Part shown: in pieces, positions 14,875 through 24,042 of the stretch
Position numbering within the stretch: position 1 is the stretch's first letter
How the letters are laid out: the number at the start of each line of letters is the position of its first letter
Source of the DNA: Prevotellaceae bacterium
GTDB lineage: Bacteria; Bacteroidota; Bacteroidia; Bacteroidales; Bacteroidaceae
Length of the DNA stretch: 44,561 nt
NCBI GenBank assembly: GCA_015256945.1
Contig: JABZLB010000025.1
Location: 1-44,561 of the forward strand
Direction of reading: 5' to 3'
Notes under the pieces: model-generated
Databases searched by the model: none
What the model was told of the DNA's origin: nothing
Seen by the model: the letters and a program-made list of their open reading frames with translations, nothing else
Program-made: the position numbers and the translations under genes

Positions 14875-17800
14875 ATGAATGAAAACCTCTCTGAAAAAAG
14901 CATGACTGTCAGACTTTATGCCACCGTCGTGCTGGCCACTCTACTGCTGAGTGGCGGAACGCCTGTTCAGGCATCTCCTACCCTTACAAGCGCTTATGCT
15001 GCACAACAGCAGACAAAGAAGGTTACCGGTAAGGTTACCGACAGCAGCGGTGAGCCTGTAATCGGCGCTACCGTAACAGTAAAAGGTACGAAAATTGTTA
15101 CCGTAACCGACGCCAGTGGCAATTATACCATCAATGCTCCGGCGGGTTCACAGCTCGAAGTTACATACGTAGGCTTTGCACCCCGCACCATCAACGTGGG
15201 CAAAGGAGGCAATTATAACATTACCATTAGCGAAGACGAGCACACCACCGGTGAAGTAGTTGTAACGGCAATGGGTATTAAAAAGGAGAAGAAAGCCCTC
15301 GGTTACGCAGTGACAGAACTTAATTCTGCCGAAATCTTAAAGAACAAAAACACCAACGTTATCAACTCTCTGGCCGGCAAAGTACCCGGTTTAAACATCA
15401 CGCAAAGCTCGGGAGCAGCGGGCGCCGGCGCCTCAATCGTGATGCGTGGAGCCAATTCAACGGCCGAAGGAAGGAGCAATCAGCCGCTCTTTGTCGTCGA
15501 TGGCGTCATCTATGATAACTCTACTCAGGTGACGGGTAACTCGGGAACGGATGGCATGACGCGCAATAACACCACGTTTTCGAACCGTGCAATGGACATC
15601 AATCCTGAAGATATTGCCGATATTTCCGTGCTGAAGGGTGCAGCTGCAGCGGCTCTTTACGGTTCGCGTGCGGCCGATGGTGCTATCATTATCACCACAA
15701 AGAAGGGTGAAGCAGGTACTACACGCATTGATTATACAGGAAAGATGAGTACCTCTTTCCACACAAACCTGCCTGAAACACAAAAGCTTTTCGGACGCGG
15801 TGCGTACAGCACGAACGGCGTTTTCAGCGATCAAACCTACAATTCGTGGGGTAAAGCCTACGACGGAACGGAAAAACTGTACGACAATATCGGCAATTTC
15901 TTCCAGAGCGGACGTATATTTGACAACAACGTTTCGGTATCAGGAGGCTCAAAGAACAATAGTTTTTACCTTTCATTATCGAACTTTGACCAGGACGGTA
16001 TCGTCAGAAACACTGGCTATGATAAGACTACTGTACGCTTCAATGGGGAACAAAGGTACGATAAATTAACCATAGCGGCCAACGTTACCTATTCGATAGC
16101 CAAGACAACAAAGACGCTAACCTCGAGCGGATTATGGGGTAGCGGCGGTATCGGTACGATGAATGCGCTCTACTCCTGGCCGCTAACCGAGGACATGAGC
16201 CACTACGAAAACGAAAACGGTACGAAGTATCGCCTTTTCGACGGCATCTGGGAGCTTAAGGATGACATGGAGAATCCGTACTGGATACTGAACCGCGACA
16301 AGATGAAAGACAAAACAGAGCGCTTTACAGGAGGCTTAAGCATGCACTACGATATTACGTCGTGGTGGGATGTTACCGGACGTTTGGGCTATGATAACTA
16401 TACTACTGATGCCTACACTTACATTGCACCGGGTTCGGTGGTAAGCGAAATGTACCAGAACGGACGTCTGGCAAAGAGCGACTTCAGGTATGAATACTGG
16501 TCGACTAACTTCATGAGCAACTTCCATAAACGCTTTGGCGACTTTGACATGCACCTTATGGCGGGAACAACTGCAGAAAGTACGAAGCGCATGAATCAGA
16601 CTCATTGGGGATACAATTTTATTACAGCGGGCACCGTCAGCTTCAATAACATTGCCAAAACCAACCAGTTTTTCAAGGACGGTACAAGCCGCAAGCGCCT
16701 CGTTGGCTTTTATGGCGAATATGGTGTAAGCTATAAAAACATGGCCTATCTTACCGTAACGGGCCGAAACGACTGGTCATCGACGCTGCCTGTAAACGAG
16801 CGTTCCTACTTCTATCCATCAGTAAGCGGATCCTTCCTTTTCTCAGAGCTGTTGCCAAAAGACAGTCCTGTATCCTACGGAAAGGTGAGAGCATCGTGGG
16901 CTAAGGTTGGTAAGGATGCCGATCCGTACGCTACAATAACCTACGTTACGCCGCCAATGATATACGGTAACTTCATAGGCGTGGGCAATCAATATACAGC
17001 AGGTAATGCCTATTTAAAGCCTGAGATTCAGACAGCATGGGAGATTGGCCTCGAAATGAGGTTCTTAAACAATCGCATTGGCTTCGACTGGACCTACTAT
17101 CACAGCTCTACAAAGAACCAGATTGCGCAACCCCGTCTGAGCAATGCCAACGGTTACATTCTGTCATCTATCAATTCAGGTTCGGTCATTAACAAGGGAA
17201 TGGAGATTTCTATCACCGGCAAGCCCGTTGTTAAAAAGGATTTCCGCTGGGACATGGCATTGAATTTCTCGTACAACCGCGGCACACTGGGCAAGTTCTT
17301 AGACGGTGTAGGCATGTTCTATCCGACGGATGCACAGTTCGGTAGCATCAAATCGGCATCGGTTCCCAACGGTGGAAACTTCATGTCGTTAGTGGGAACG
17401 CGCTTCGAATATGAGCACGACGCCAATGGAAATGAGATTATCGGCGGCCGCTATCTGGTTGATCCGAACACCGGTCTTTACAAAATCCATAACTCTGAAA
17501 ACGATGTTGTAGGAAACCGTGAACCGAAATTGATAGGCGGTTTCTCCAATACGCTCACGTATAAAGACCTGTCTTTGTCGTTCTTACTCGACTTCCGTCT
17601 GGGCGGTGACGTCTTTAACGGCACATCTCAGTATATGGTTGACAACGGCTTAAGTCCGCTAACCACCGCCAATAACCGTGAAAAGGCTACTGTTACAGGC
17701 GTTGTTCAAACCTTCGACAGCAACGGAAAGCCTACCTCTTCTACCGATTTTGACAAAACCTATGAGGCTTCCCAGAGCTACACTTTTGGCAGCACTACCT

Positions 17801-18123
17801 ACGACGGCAAGGCTATGATACAGCGTTACTGGAGCAATTACGCCAACCAGTCGTACAATTTCATACAGAAAGTAAACTGGCTGAAGCTGCGTTCCATCTC
17901 ATTAACCTACGACCTTACACGCCTCATCAGCCGTCAGAACATCGTTAAGCGCCTCTCTGTAAACCTTACAGGCCAGAACCTCTTTACCATAACCAATTAC
18001 AAAGGCATGGATCCCGAGGTTAGTACAGCTGGTGGAACCGGCGGTTCTGGCGCAACAGGCATCGACTATTGCAGTGTGCCCTCGGTGCGAAGCATTACAT
18101 TTGGCGTTAACGTTTCTTTCTAA
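14875..18123 (+). CDS. SusC/RagA-family TonB-linked outer-membrane transporter (SusC1)
   Basis: A 1082-residue TonB-dependent receptor of the SusC type. A signal peptide (about 1-33) is followed by a carboxypeptidase-regulatory-like domain (about 49-125, VTGKVTDSSGEPVIGATVTV), the conserved EVVVTAMGIKKEKKALGY segment, a plug domain with FVVDGVIYDN and VLKGAAAAALYGSRAADGAIIITTKKG, and a 22-strand barrel ending in the aromatic FGVNVSF. It imports an oligosaccharide or peptide across the outer membrane together with its SusD lipoprotein, using TonB energy. There is no STN domain, so no direct sigma signalling is expected. The SusD partner starts 24 bases later. No promoter of the TAnnTTTG type is visible in the 187-base gap upstream. 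The substrate cannot be inferred, as no enzyme is adjacent except the serine hydrolase. Confidence 0.95.
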   Translation: MNENLSEKSMTVRLYATVVLATLLLSGGTPVQASPTLTSAYAAQQQTKKVTGKVTDSSGEPVIGATVTVKGTKIVTVTDASGNYTINAPAGSQLEVTYVGFAPRTINVGKGGNYNITISEDEHTTGEVVVTAMGIKKEKKALGYAVTELNSAEILKNKNTNVINSLAGKVPGLNITQSSGAAGAGASIVMRGANSTAEGRSNQPLFVVDGVIYDNSTQVTGNSGTDGMTRNNTTFSNRAMDINPEDIADISVLKGAAAAALYGSRAADGAIIITTKKGEAGTTRIDYTGKMSTSFHTNLPETQKLFGRGAYSTNGVFSDQTYNSWGKAYDGTEKLYDNIGNFFQSGRIFDNNVSVSGGSKNNSFYLSLSNFDQDGIVRNTGYDKTTVRFNGEQRYDKLTIAANVTYSIAKTTKTLTSSGLWGSGGIGTMNALYSWPLTEDMSHYENENGTKYRLFDGIWELKDDMENPYWILNRDKMKDKTERFTGGLSMHYDITSWWDVTGRLGYDNYTTDAYTYIAPGSVVSEMYQNGRLAKSDFRYEYWSTNFMSNFHKRFGDFDMHLMAGTTAESTKRMNQTHWGYNFITAGTVSFNNIAKTNQFFKDGTSRKRLVGFYGEYGVSYKNMAYLTVTGRNDWSSTLPVNERSYFYPSVSGSFLFSELLPKDSPVSYGKVRASWAKVGKDADPYATITYVTPPMIYGNFIGVGNQYTAGNAYLKPEIQTAWEIGLEMRFLNNRIGFDWTYYHSSTKNQIAQPRLSNANGYILSSINSGSVINKGMEISITGKPVVKKDFRWDMALNFSYNRGTLGKFLDGVGMFYPTDAQFGSIKSASVPNGGNFMSLVGTRFEYEHDANGNEIIGGRYLVDPNTGLYKIHNSENDVVGNREPKLIGGFSNTLTYKDLSLSFLLDFRLGGDVFNGTSQYMVDNGLSPLTTANNREKATVTGVVQTFDSNGKPTSSTDFDKTYEASQSYTFGSTTYDGKAMIQRYWSNYANQSYNFIQKVNWLKLRSISLTYDLTRLISRQNIVKRLSVNLTGQNLFTITNYKGMDPEVSTAGGTGGSGATGIDYCSVPSVRSITFGVNVSF

Positions 18124-18147
18124 AAACCACGAAAAAACAATTCTATT

Positions 18148-20139
18148 ATGAAAAGAATATTATCAAAGATAGCCCTGGGATGTATGATAACGGCAGGCCT
18201 TACCGCTTGTACCGACTGGCTTGATGTCAATACCGATCCCGACAATCCGAACAACAAGAGCCTGCTTGTCAGCAATCGTCTGCCCTGGATACAGCGTATG
18301 TACATGTATTCGGCGGGCATGACCAACTTCCGTACCGCTGCTACGGCCGGATGGTTATACAGCAACGGCTGGTCGGTAAACACGTGCACCACCACCTGGA
18401 ACTTCGCCAACGGCCTTACTACGGGTCCTTATCAGACATGGTTCGTTGAGTCGGCCTCTAACCTCAACGACCTTTACGAAAAGGCAAAAGAAGACGGAGC
18501 CTACCACTATATGGCGGCAGCCGACGTTTATTACGCCCTCGGCTTCATGGAAATGCTCGACCTTTACGGCGAGATTCCGTTTACCGACGCTCTCAGTTCT
18601 TCGCCTGTTCCCAAGTATGATGACGGTAAAACCATATACAATGGCATTATGGCGAAGATCGACGAGGCCATTGAGCTGTTTGGAAAAACACAGTCTGCCA
18701 CTGCAACACCATTGGCAAATGGCGACGTTTTGAACGGAGGCGATGTAAGCAAATGGCTGAAAATGTGCTACGGACTGAAAGCACGCTATATGCTTAAGCT
18801 ATCAAAGAAGAGCGATTTGTTTAAGCCCGACGAGATTTTACAATGCCTGTCGCACGGCCCGCAAAGCGTCGACGACAACAGTGTGCTGCCTTGTTACAAC
18901 GCCATTGGCGACGTAACCGACTATCTTTACGGCGACCCCGTACAGACAAACGGCAACTGGGACTATGCCGGATACGGCTCAAACCAGCGCGTTTCAAGCT
19001 ATCTCTATAACCTTCTCACCAATATGAGGGGAGCGGGTATTGAAGATCCGCGCTTTACCAAGATAGTACCGGCCATCATGTCAAACGTAAAACTCAGCGG
19101 CGGTACAATGTCATCGTTCACCTGGAAGCGTTCAAAGCCCGTCGATTCACACTATAATGCCGAACGCCTGCTGGCTGGAGGCGCGGCATCAATAGCCGCT
19201 CCAACCTACGCCGCTACCGACGTAACGAAAGACTATACCATCACCGATGCCGCCAAACGCGCACAGTTTGTTGCTGACATGACGCCGTTGCACGCTGTAA
19301 CCGTAAGCGGCGACAAGGTAAGTGTAACCTACAAAGCCGGCTCTATTTACGTAAACAGCGGCAACTATATCCTCGCCGGCGACACGGCTTACGTCAATAT
19401 GCGCTCATGCTCTACGCTTACCGGGCAGACGGGGCAGAAGGATGATGCCAAGAACCTGTACTGGTATGCTTCAGGCGAAGCATACAAAGCCGGGGTAATT
19501 TTCTCCACAGGCTCGTTCCAGTTACGTCCTGTTTCCGACTTCGAGATGATGACCTTCCACGAGGCTTGTTTCATTAAGGCCGAAGTATTATTCCGCAAAG
19601 GCGACAAGGCTGGGGCACTGGCTGCCTACAAAGCAGGCATAAAGGCCAACCTCGATTATATGCAGAAGAAGCTCACTACATGGCAAGGGCAGGGATATGA
19701 CAACCCTGATATGATGCCAATGAATACGGCCGACATCACCAATTACCTCGCCAGCGCAGCTGTTTGCCAGAATGCAGCCGACCTCACTATGCGCGACATC
19801 ATGCTGCAAAAGTATGTAGCCATGGGACTAAGCCTTGAGAATTGGAACGACATGAGGCGCTTTAATTACAGTGCCGGCAACATAGGGAGCTTTGGAGTAG
19901 TATATCCTGACTTCGACCGTAGCCCGATGTTTACGGGACAAGAGAAGCTTACGGGCACATCAAAAAACGATGTTCGCTACTGGCCACGCCGCTGGAGGCT
20001 TCCCGGAACGCTCGAACTTTCGTATAATGAAACCAATGCAAAGGCCATCAATCCGCACTGCGAGGATGTCAATATCTGGAGTATGCCCGTATGGTGGGAC
20101 TGTGAAACCGATGCCGAATACGAAGGATACCTGAAGTAA
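18148..20139 (+). CDS. SusD/RagB-like outer-membrane lipoprotein (SusD_2 type)
   Basis: A 663-residue lipoprotein with the lipobox LTAC (C21) and a mature start TDWLDVNTDPDNPNN, typical of the SusD-like_2 (PF12771) branch rather than classical SusD. TPR-like helical features include FMEMLDLYGEIPFTDAL, the motif by which SusD-type proteins line up their repeat helices. It forms the lid over the SusC1 barrel and binds the nutrient at the cell surface. It is co-transcribed with SusC1 (24-base gap) and followed by the terminator at 20219. At 663 residues it is long for the family, and the central region (about 320-420) is rich in short beta-like segments. Confidence 0.93.
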   Translation: MKRILSKIALGCMITAGLTACTDWLDVNTDPDNPNNKSLLVSNRLPWIQRMYMYSAGMTNFRTAATAGWLYSNGWSVNTCTTTWNFANGLTTGPYQTWFVESASNLNDLYEKAKEDGAYHYMAAADVYYALGFMEMLDLYGEIPFTDALSSSPVPKYDDGKTIYNGIMAKIDEAIELFGKTQSATATPLANGDVLNGGDVSKWLKMCYGLKARYMLKLSKKSDLFKPDEILQCLSHGPQSVDDNSVLPCYNAIGDVTDYLYGDPVQTNGNWDYAGYGSNQRVSSYLYNLLTNMRGAGIEDPRFTKIVPAIMSNVKLSGGTMSSFTWKRSKPVDSHYNAERLLAGGAASIAAPTYAATDVTKDYTITDAAKRAQFVADMTPLHAVTVSGDKVSVTYKAGSIYVNSGNYILAGDTAYVNMRSCSTLTGQTGQKDDAKNLYWYASGEAYKAGVIFSTGSFQLRPVSDFEMMTFHEACFIKAEVLFRKGDKAGALAAYKAGIKANLDYMQKKLTTWQGQGYDNPDMMPMNTADITNYLASAAVCQNAADLTMRDIMLQKYVAMGLSLENWNDMRRFNYSAGNIGSFGVVYPDFDRSPMFTGQEKLTGTSKNDVRYWPRRWRLPGTLELSYNETNAKAINPHCEDVNIWSMPVWWDCETDAEYEGYLK

Positions 20140-20218
20140 ATACCCCGTGCGCGCCGCCCATTAGTCCGTGGGCATATGGTAAAAACGGCAGGGCGGTGCG
20201 CACACATCTCTCATAAGG

Positions 20219-20269
20219 AATCCCCTGTTGCCAGCTGAAACACAAGGCTGACAACAGGGGATTTACTGT
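20219..20269 (+). terminator. Intrinsic terminator after SusC1/SusD1
   Basis: AATCCCCTGTTG (20219-20230) pairs with CAACAGGGGATT (20252-20263), extended inward by CAGC/GCTG, with a TACTGTTTT tail. It lies 80 bases after the SusD1 stop and just before the 66-bp tandem repeats. Confidence 0.82.
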
Positions 20270-20270
20270 T

Positions 20271-20443
20271 TTACGCTGTTATTGCTGATACCAGAAAACG
20301 TTATTACAGCACTGTTTCCATACTTTTTACACGTCCTTACGCTGTTATTGCGAATACCCAAAAAGGTTATTACAGCACAATTCTCATACTTTTCACACAT
20401 CCTTACGCTGTTATTGCTGATACAAGAAAATACTATTGCGGCG
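20271..20443. repeat. 66-bp tandem repeats (about 2.6 units)
   Basis: Units at 20271-20336 and 20337-20402 are both exactly 66 bases and a partial third runs from 20403 to about 20440. All begin TTACGCTGTTATTGC. Shared internal segments include TTATTACAGCAC and CATACTTTT. Each full unit contains a GCTGT and an ACAGC that could pair. The third unit overlaps the last codons of the EamA gene (stop at 20433). In one reverse frame the unit reads as an open 22-codon repeat. Confidence 0.8.
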
Positions 20444-21314
20444 ATTTTCTGACAATAATCAGGATAACGGCTGCCAGAATAAGCACAATACCACAGCACA
20501 AACGCAGCGTGAAGGCTTCGCCAAAGCACAGACAACTGATAACAACGGCCGTAACAGGCTCAAAGGCTCCAAGGATGGCTGTGGGCGTACTGCCAATGCT
20601 TTTAATAGCCACATTAATAAGAAACAGCGACAGCACCGTGGGCAAAAGAGCCAGTTGTACAGCCCATAACCATTGCCTGCCCGTATGAAGAAGCTGCAAA
20701 GGCTCGCGCGCCACAGCCATATAGCCCATAATGGCCACCCATCCGAACGCTAATACCCAAAAGGTAAACTTAACAGGACCGATGTCGGCGCGAAACTGTT
20801 TCACATAAACGATATACAGGGCATAGAGCAACGACGACATCAATACGAGCATCATGCCCGCCGTACTCACCCTACCGCCGTCGTCACCACCGCCATGATA
20901 CAACAGGCCGATGCCTGTAACGGCCAGCGTTATCGATGCTGTGGTAGTGAGCGTAAGGCGTTCATGAAAGAACATCACCATCAGCAGGGCCGTCATAATG
21001 GGGTATGAGAAGAGGATGGTTGAGGCTATTCCAGCGCTCATATACTTGAAACTGACGTACAATGTTATTGACGACAGTGCAAACAAACTGCCCAGAACGG
21101 CAAACTTAACAGCGTAGCCCCACCTTATTTTCAGCGACTTCCCGCGTGCCAGAAGCCACAATGCAAAACACACCGTGGCCAAACCATACCGGTAAAACAG
21201 CACATTGCCGGGCGTTATGCCGTCAGCATACAGCGGCAGTGAGCCCAAAGGGTTCGTACCGTAGAACACAGCCGCCAGCACACCGGCGGCAAATCCCTTC
21301 ACTTTTACGTTCAT
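20433..21314 (-). CDS. EamA/DMT-superfamily transporter
   Basis: A 293-residue integral membrane protein with ten predicted membrane helices arranged as two five-helix EamA repeats (MNVKVKGFAAGVLAAVFYG for the first; LVLMSSLLYALYIVYVK opens the second). The family-typical segment ILGAFEPVTAVVISCLCFGE is present near the C-terminus. DMT carriers export or import small metabolites such as amino acids; the substrate is not predictable here. The gene's last codons lie inside a 66-bp tandem repeat, and its 3' end has no clear terminator of its own, although the SusD1 terminator hairpin at 20219-20263 may act in both directions. Confidence 0.9.
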   Translation of the reverse strand: MNVKVKGFAAGVLAAVFYGTNPLGSLPLYADGITPGNVLFYRYGLATVCFALWLLARGKSLKIRWGYAVKFAVLGSLFALSSITLYVSFKYMSAGIASTILFSYPIMTALLMVMFFHERLTLTTTASITLAVTGIGLLYHGGGDDGGRVSTAGMMLVLMSSLLYALYIVYVKQFRADIGPVKFTFWVLAFGWVAIMGYMAVAREPLQLLHTGRQWLWAVQLALLPTVLSLFLINVAIKSIGSTPTAILGAFEPVTAVVISCLCFGEAFTLRLCCGIVLILAAVILIIVRKSPQ

Positions 21315-21429
21315 CGCGAAAGCTGATTATTGAAAAAACATGCGGGAACAGCGTTCTTCATGCTCCGTTGCAGGCATGGCAAAACGCTCCCGTTATTGCT
21401 CAGCGAGCAGGATATTCCCCAGCCGTTTG

Positions 21430-21437
21430 CAAAGTTA
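21430..21437 (-). promoter_or_regulatory. -7 box (TAACTTTG) for the EamA gene
   Basis: On the reverse strand TAACTTTG fits TAnnTTTG; the ATG at 21314 is about 115 bases downstream, a long leader. No clear -33 box. Confidence 0.4.
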
Positions 21438-21548
21438 AGCTATTTTATGCTCACACGCTGCCGAAGCCATTGCAAATTCTTTTTTTTGTCGACTTTATGT
21501 TTTTGTGCACACTTTTTGCTGCTTTCCTATCAGAAAAAACAACTTGTT

Positions 21549-21794
21549 ATGGTTACAAAAGACAGCATTCAGGAGGCATACGCCTTCTTTCATCAGAAGT
21601 GGCGCATCTATTCGCAATCGGTAAACAGCCGTCAGAAAGACGATATTGAATATGCCATCAGCGACTATGCGCGCAGCATGAGCCCTGAATTATACCACGA
21701 ACTCGCCCGCGGACGCGAGGGTTTTCTGTTTACACATACTACCTTTGCCGACGACATTTCTTCGGCCGTTGACGATTTGGAGCAGAGGTTATAG
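21549..21794 (+). CDS. Small hypothetical protein (81 aa)
   Basis: An 81-residue soluble protein, probably all-helical, with a helix-rich start (VTKDSIQEAYAFFHQKWRIY) and an acidic C-terminus (FADDISSAVDDLEQRL). No motif is recognised. The start at 21549 is chosen because the reading frame further upstream is low-complexity and covers the EamA leader region. It lies alone and divergent from the EamA gene. I cannot assign a function. Confidence 0.6.
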   Translation: MVTKDSIQEAYAFFHQKWRIYSQSVNSRQKDDIEYAISDYARSMSPELYHELARGREGFLFTHTTFADDISSAVDDLEQRL

Positions 21795-22045
21795 AAGTAA
21801 AGGCCTGCAAAACATTCCCTGTCGCAACAGCATGGTGCAGAAATTGTCAGCCTTGCGCGGTTAAAAATGTGTATGGAATAAACCCCTACGAGGGCCTGTT
21901 TCAACAGAGACATGCCCGCGAGCCATGCCATTGATGTAACCTCCGCAGACTTTTCAAACGGGAAAAAGCACCATCCCGCCACTCCTCTACACTGACAGGC
22001 CGCCCACCGGACAGGCCATTTTCATGTATAACAATACATAAACAA
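21795..22045. other. Intergenic stretch with no recognisable feature
   Basis: Between the 81-residue gene and the reverse-strand operon (324 bases in all) I see no gene, promoter box or repeat apart from the terminator at 22046. Short open frames here lack a start context or homology. Confidence 0.5.
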
Positions 22046-22082
22046 AATTGGGAATAACCCTGTTGCAAGGTTATTCCCAATT
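22046..22082 (-). terminator. Intrinsic terminator of the two-gene membrane operon
   Basis: A perfect 14-bp stem AATTGGGAATAACC (22046-22059) with GGTTATTCCCAATT (22069-22082) around a nine-base loop, followed on the reverse strand by TTGTTTATG. It lies 36 bases after the stop at 22119. Confidence 0.82.
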
Positions 22083-22118
22083 GTTTTATTTACCTGATAC
22101 AAAATAGTTGCGCACCCA

Positions 22119-22796
22119 TTAAAAGCTAACCTGAAGATTAGGGAAATGTTCACCCAGCTTCTTCAGGAAATAACGGCCGGCAGCTCCTGCAACAATCTTT
22201 TTCTCTAACGGGTATACCGTGTATATCTCTCCCGTAGGATAGAATTCGGTACACAGCTCAAACTCCTTAACTCCGTTCTGACTTGGGAATGAAAGCATAA
22301 AGAAACGGGCATTGTCTCCCAGTTGCTTCATACCTTCCTTATCCTCATAAGACGAAATTTTTGCTTCGGCCAGACGTTCGTTTTCCAGAATATAATGGTT
22401 CTTTACATCCATGTCTGTATCCAGCTCAAGCACGTGCAACCCGTCTTCTGCCAGAATTAACGGAGTAGGAACATACACTGTATTAAACCTCACTATTCCT
22501 AAAGTGAGCATGCGTTTCAGGAAATTCTTGGCACCGTCCTTCAGGAATTCCTTCGTATCGGGCAAATGAAATATACAGCTTGCAGCAATCATCTTCTTGC
22601 CGTTCAGCTGTTTCATATACTCGTTCATGTCAGCATCATAGAAGCTGTTAATCTCTTGTTCGGTTACATGACCGATACGATTATTCCATTCTTCCTTAGT
22701 AAAGTTTTTGGTGTTGTTTTTTTTGTAAAAATACGCATTGATAGAAAGCGCTGCAATCATAATAATTACGATTCCAACAATAAGAAATACTTGCAT
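22119..22796 (-). CDS. Membrane-anchored hypothetical protein (225 aa)
   Basis: A 225-residue protein with an N-terminal membrane anchor (about 3-23, FLIVGIVIIMIAALSINAYF) and a soluble remainder of mixed helix and beta. It contains TVYVPTPLILAEDGLHVLELD and a C-terminal region AGAAGRYFLKKLGEHFP. No known domain is recognised. It is the second gene of a reverse-strand operon, 24 bases after the 159-residue gene, and has a strong terminator. Both products are anchored in the membrane, so they may act together. Confidence 0.7.
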   Translation of the reverse strand: MQVFLIVGIVIIMIAALSINAYFYKKNNTKNFTKEEWNNRIGHVTEQEINSFYDADMNEYMKQLNGKKMIAASCIFHLPDTKEFLKDGAKNFLKRMLTLGIVRFNTVYVPTPLILAEDGLHVLELDTDMDVKNHYILENERLAEAKISSYEDKEGMKQLGDNARFFMLSFPSQNGVKEFELCTEFYPTGEIYTVYPLEKKIVAGAAGRYFLKKLGEHFPNLQVSF

Positions 22797-22820
22797 GATA
22801 ATTTGTGTTATATGTTAGGT

Positions 22821-23300
22821 TTATAATTTCGTAGGTTCTTTTATTTCCTTCTTTTTTCCCATCAGCGAACCAGCGCCAACGAGCACAATGAGCAGAACAA
22901 ACACGGCCTTTCCACCCCATCGGGTATACCAGCCAATGTTTAAAGCCTCTTCCTCGTTAATGCCTTTCTTCTTTAAATAATCCTTTATAAACTGTTTCTG
23001 TTGAGCTGTTTCGGGTGCATAAATCATTTCATTCTCCGGGTCATACAACACAAGTTCGGGTTCCTGTTCGATATAGAGAGGGAAAAAATAGGCTATATTA
23101 TACTCCTTATGGTAGCACGCAATATCAACCTTATTATCATCTATGAAAATACTGTCTTTCACAGGCGTAGTATAAACAACATTTACTACATCTCTGCTGC
23201 CAAAAGGAATCCTTAGTCGTGCCTCGCTTTTCGTTGCCATCAAAAGGAATAAACCAACAAAGAATAAAAAATAACCCTTACTTTTCAGAAACTTTTTCAT
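22821..23300 (-). CDS. Small envelope protein with C-terminal membrane segment (159 aa)
   Basis: A 159-residue protein with a signal peptide (about 1-27, FLFFVGLFLLMATKSEA) and a C-terminal membrane helix (about 130-147, AVFVLLIVLVGAGSLMG) followed by a lysine-rich tail. The region between is extracytoplasmic, with an acidic helix (FIKDYLKKKGINEEEALN). No homology is recognised. First gene of the two-gene operon, with a -7 box at 23345-23352. Confidence 0.7.
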   Translation of the reverse strand: MKKFLKSKGYFLFFVGLFLLMATKSEARLRIPFGSRDVVNVVYTTPVKDSIFIDDNKVDIACYHKEYNIAYFFPLYIEQEPELVLYDPENEMIYAPETAQQKQFIKDYLKKKGINEEEALNIGWYTRWGGKAVFVLLIVLVGAGSLMGKKKEIKEPTKL

Positions 23301-23344
23301 TTGTGTTTTATTGGATATAAAATTAAAAAATATATTTTACTTCG

Positions 23345-23352
23345 CAAAGATA
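23345..23352 (-). promoter_or_regulatory. -7 box (TATCTTTG) for the two-gene membrane operon
   Basis: TATCTTTG on the reverse strand fits TAnnTTTG, 45 bases before the ATG at 23300. The -33 region is A/T-rich without a clear TTTG. Confidence 0.5.
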
Positions 23353-23568
23353 ATAAAAGAACACGAACGGCCCGTAAATTTACTTGTTTTTTTATTTTTT
23401 AAATTTTCTGCATCCCTGTCATACGGAATCGGAATGGGTCTGCACATATCTTTACAGAGGTTTTATGGCTTCCCCGTTCTGCTTTCCAGCCGTTTGTCCT
23501 ACCTTTTACAGGGTAAGGCCCGTACGTCGGAGGCATTTTCCATAACCCCTTACATCATTTTGTTCATC

Positions 23569-23653
23569 GTTCGGCGGCCGTCAGCAGCATTGCTGACGAC
23601 CGTCACACCATACGTTCGACGGCCGCCGTACGCGCTGCTGACGGCCGCCGCAC
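23569..23653 (-). repeat. 85-bp GC-rich palindromic element, copy B
   Basis: Opposite in orientation to copies A, D and E and identical to copy C except at two positions near the ends. The first half is a hairpin around GTCAGCA/TGCTGAC and the second half is around GTACGCGCTGCTGACGG. It lies in the 742-base divergent gap between the membrane operon and SusC2, which otherwise holds only the promoters. Confidence 0.85.
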
Positions 23654-23873
23654 AACAAGCCTCAGCCCTTTTTTGCATATACAATACGCCTAAATGTAAG
23701 AATATTTTAGCCGTAAACGGTCTGGCGTTTCATTGCTCTCTACCTGTAACTGCGCTGCACAATCTGAAAACGGGTATCCCACAGCATATCCGTTACCATG
23801 CGTTATCAGGCATAAGAAGGGCTGTTTTATTGCAAAATATCCATAACATATGTTAATAATGAAATGGGTATCA

Positions 23874-23902
23874 TTTGTTTTTACAAAAATTATTTATTTT
23901 TG
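23874..23902 (+). promoter_or_regulatory. Candidate promoter of SusC2 (TTTG, 17 bases, TATTTTTG)
   Basis: TTTG at 23874-23877 and TATTTTTG at 23895-23902. The spacer of 17 bases is a little short for the consensus. The predicted mRNA leader is about 130 bases, long for this window. Confidence 0.5.
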
Positions 23903-24042
23903 TTATCAACAATCTTGTAAAGCTTTTTAACCGGTTGCGGCTTGCCTGTGTCCGCATTTTGACGCCCCCCGGCACGGATGTCTTCATCCTTTGACATTTA
24001 TACCAACCTGAGATAAACTCAATCTATCTAATCAAAAAAACA

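Noticed and set aside
20271..20443. CRISPR array
   Set aside because: Repeats are 66-bp contiguous units without variable spacers, and no cas genes are nearby.
20263..20535. Open frame of about 90 codons on the reverse strand built from the 66-bp tandem repeats
   Set aside because: It overlaps the transporter gene in another frame and owes its openness to the repeat length being divisible by three; no independent promoter. Kept only as an observation.
23311..23856. Forward open frame of 181 codons in the gap before SusC2
   Set aside because: It runs through the 85-bp repeat, has no recognisable domain, and its start covers the reverse-strand promoter.
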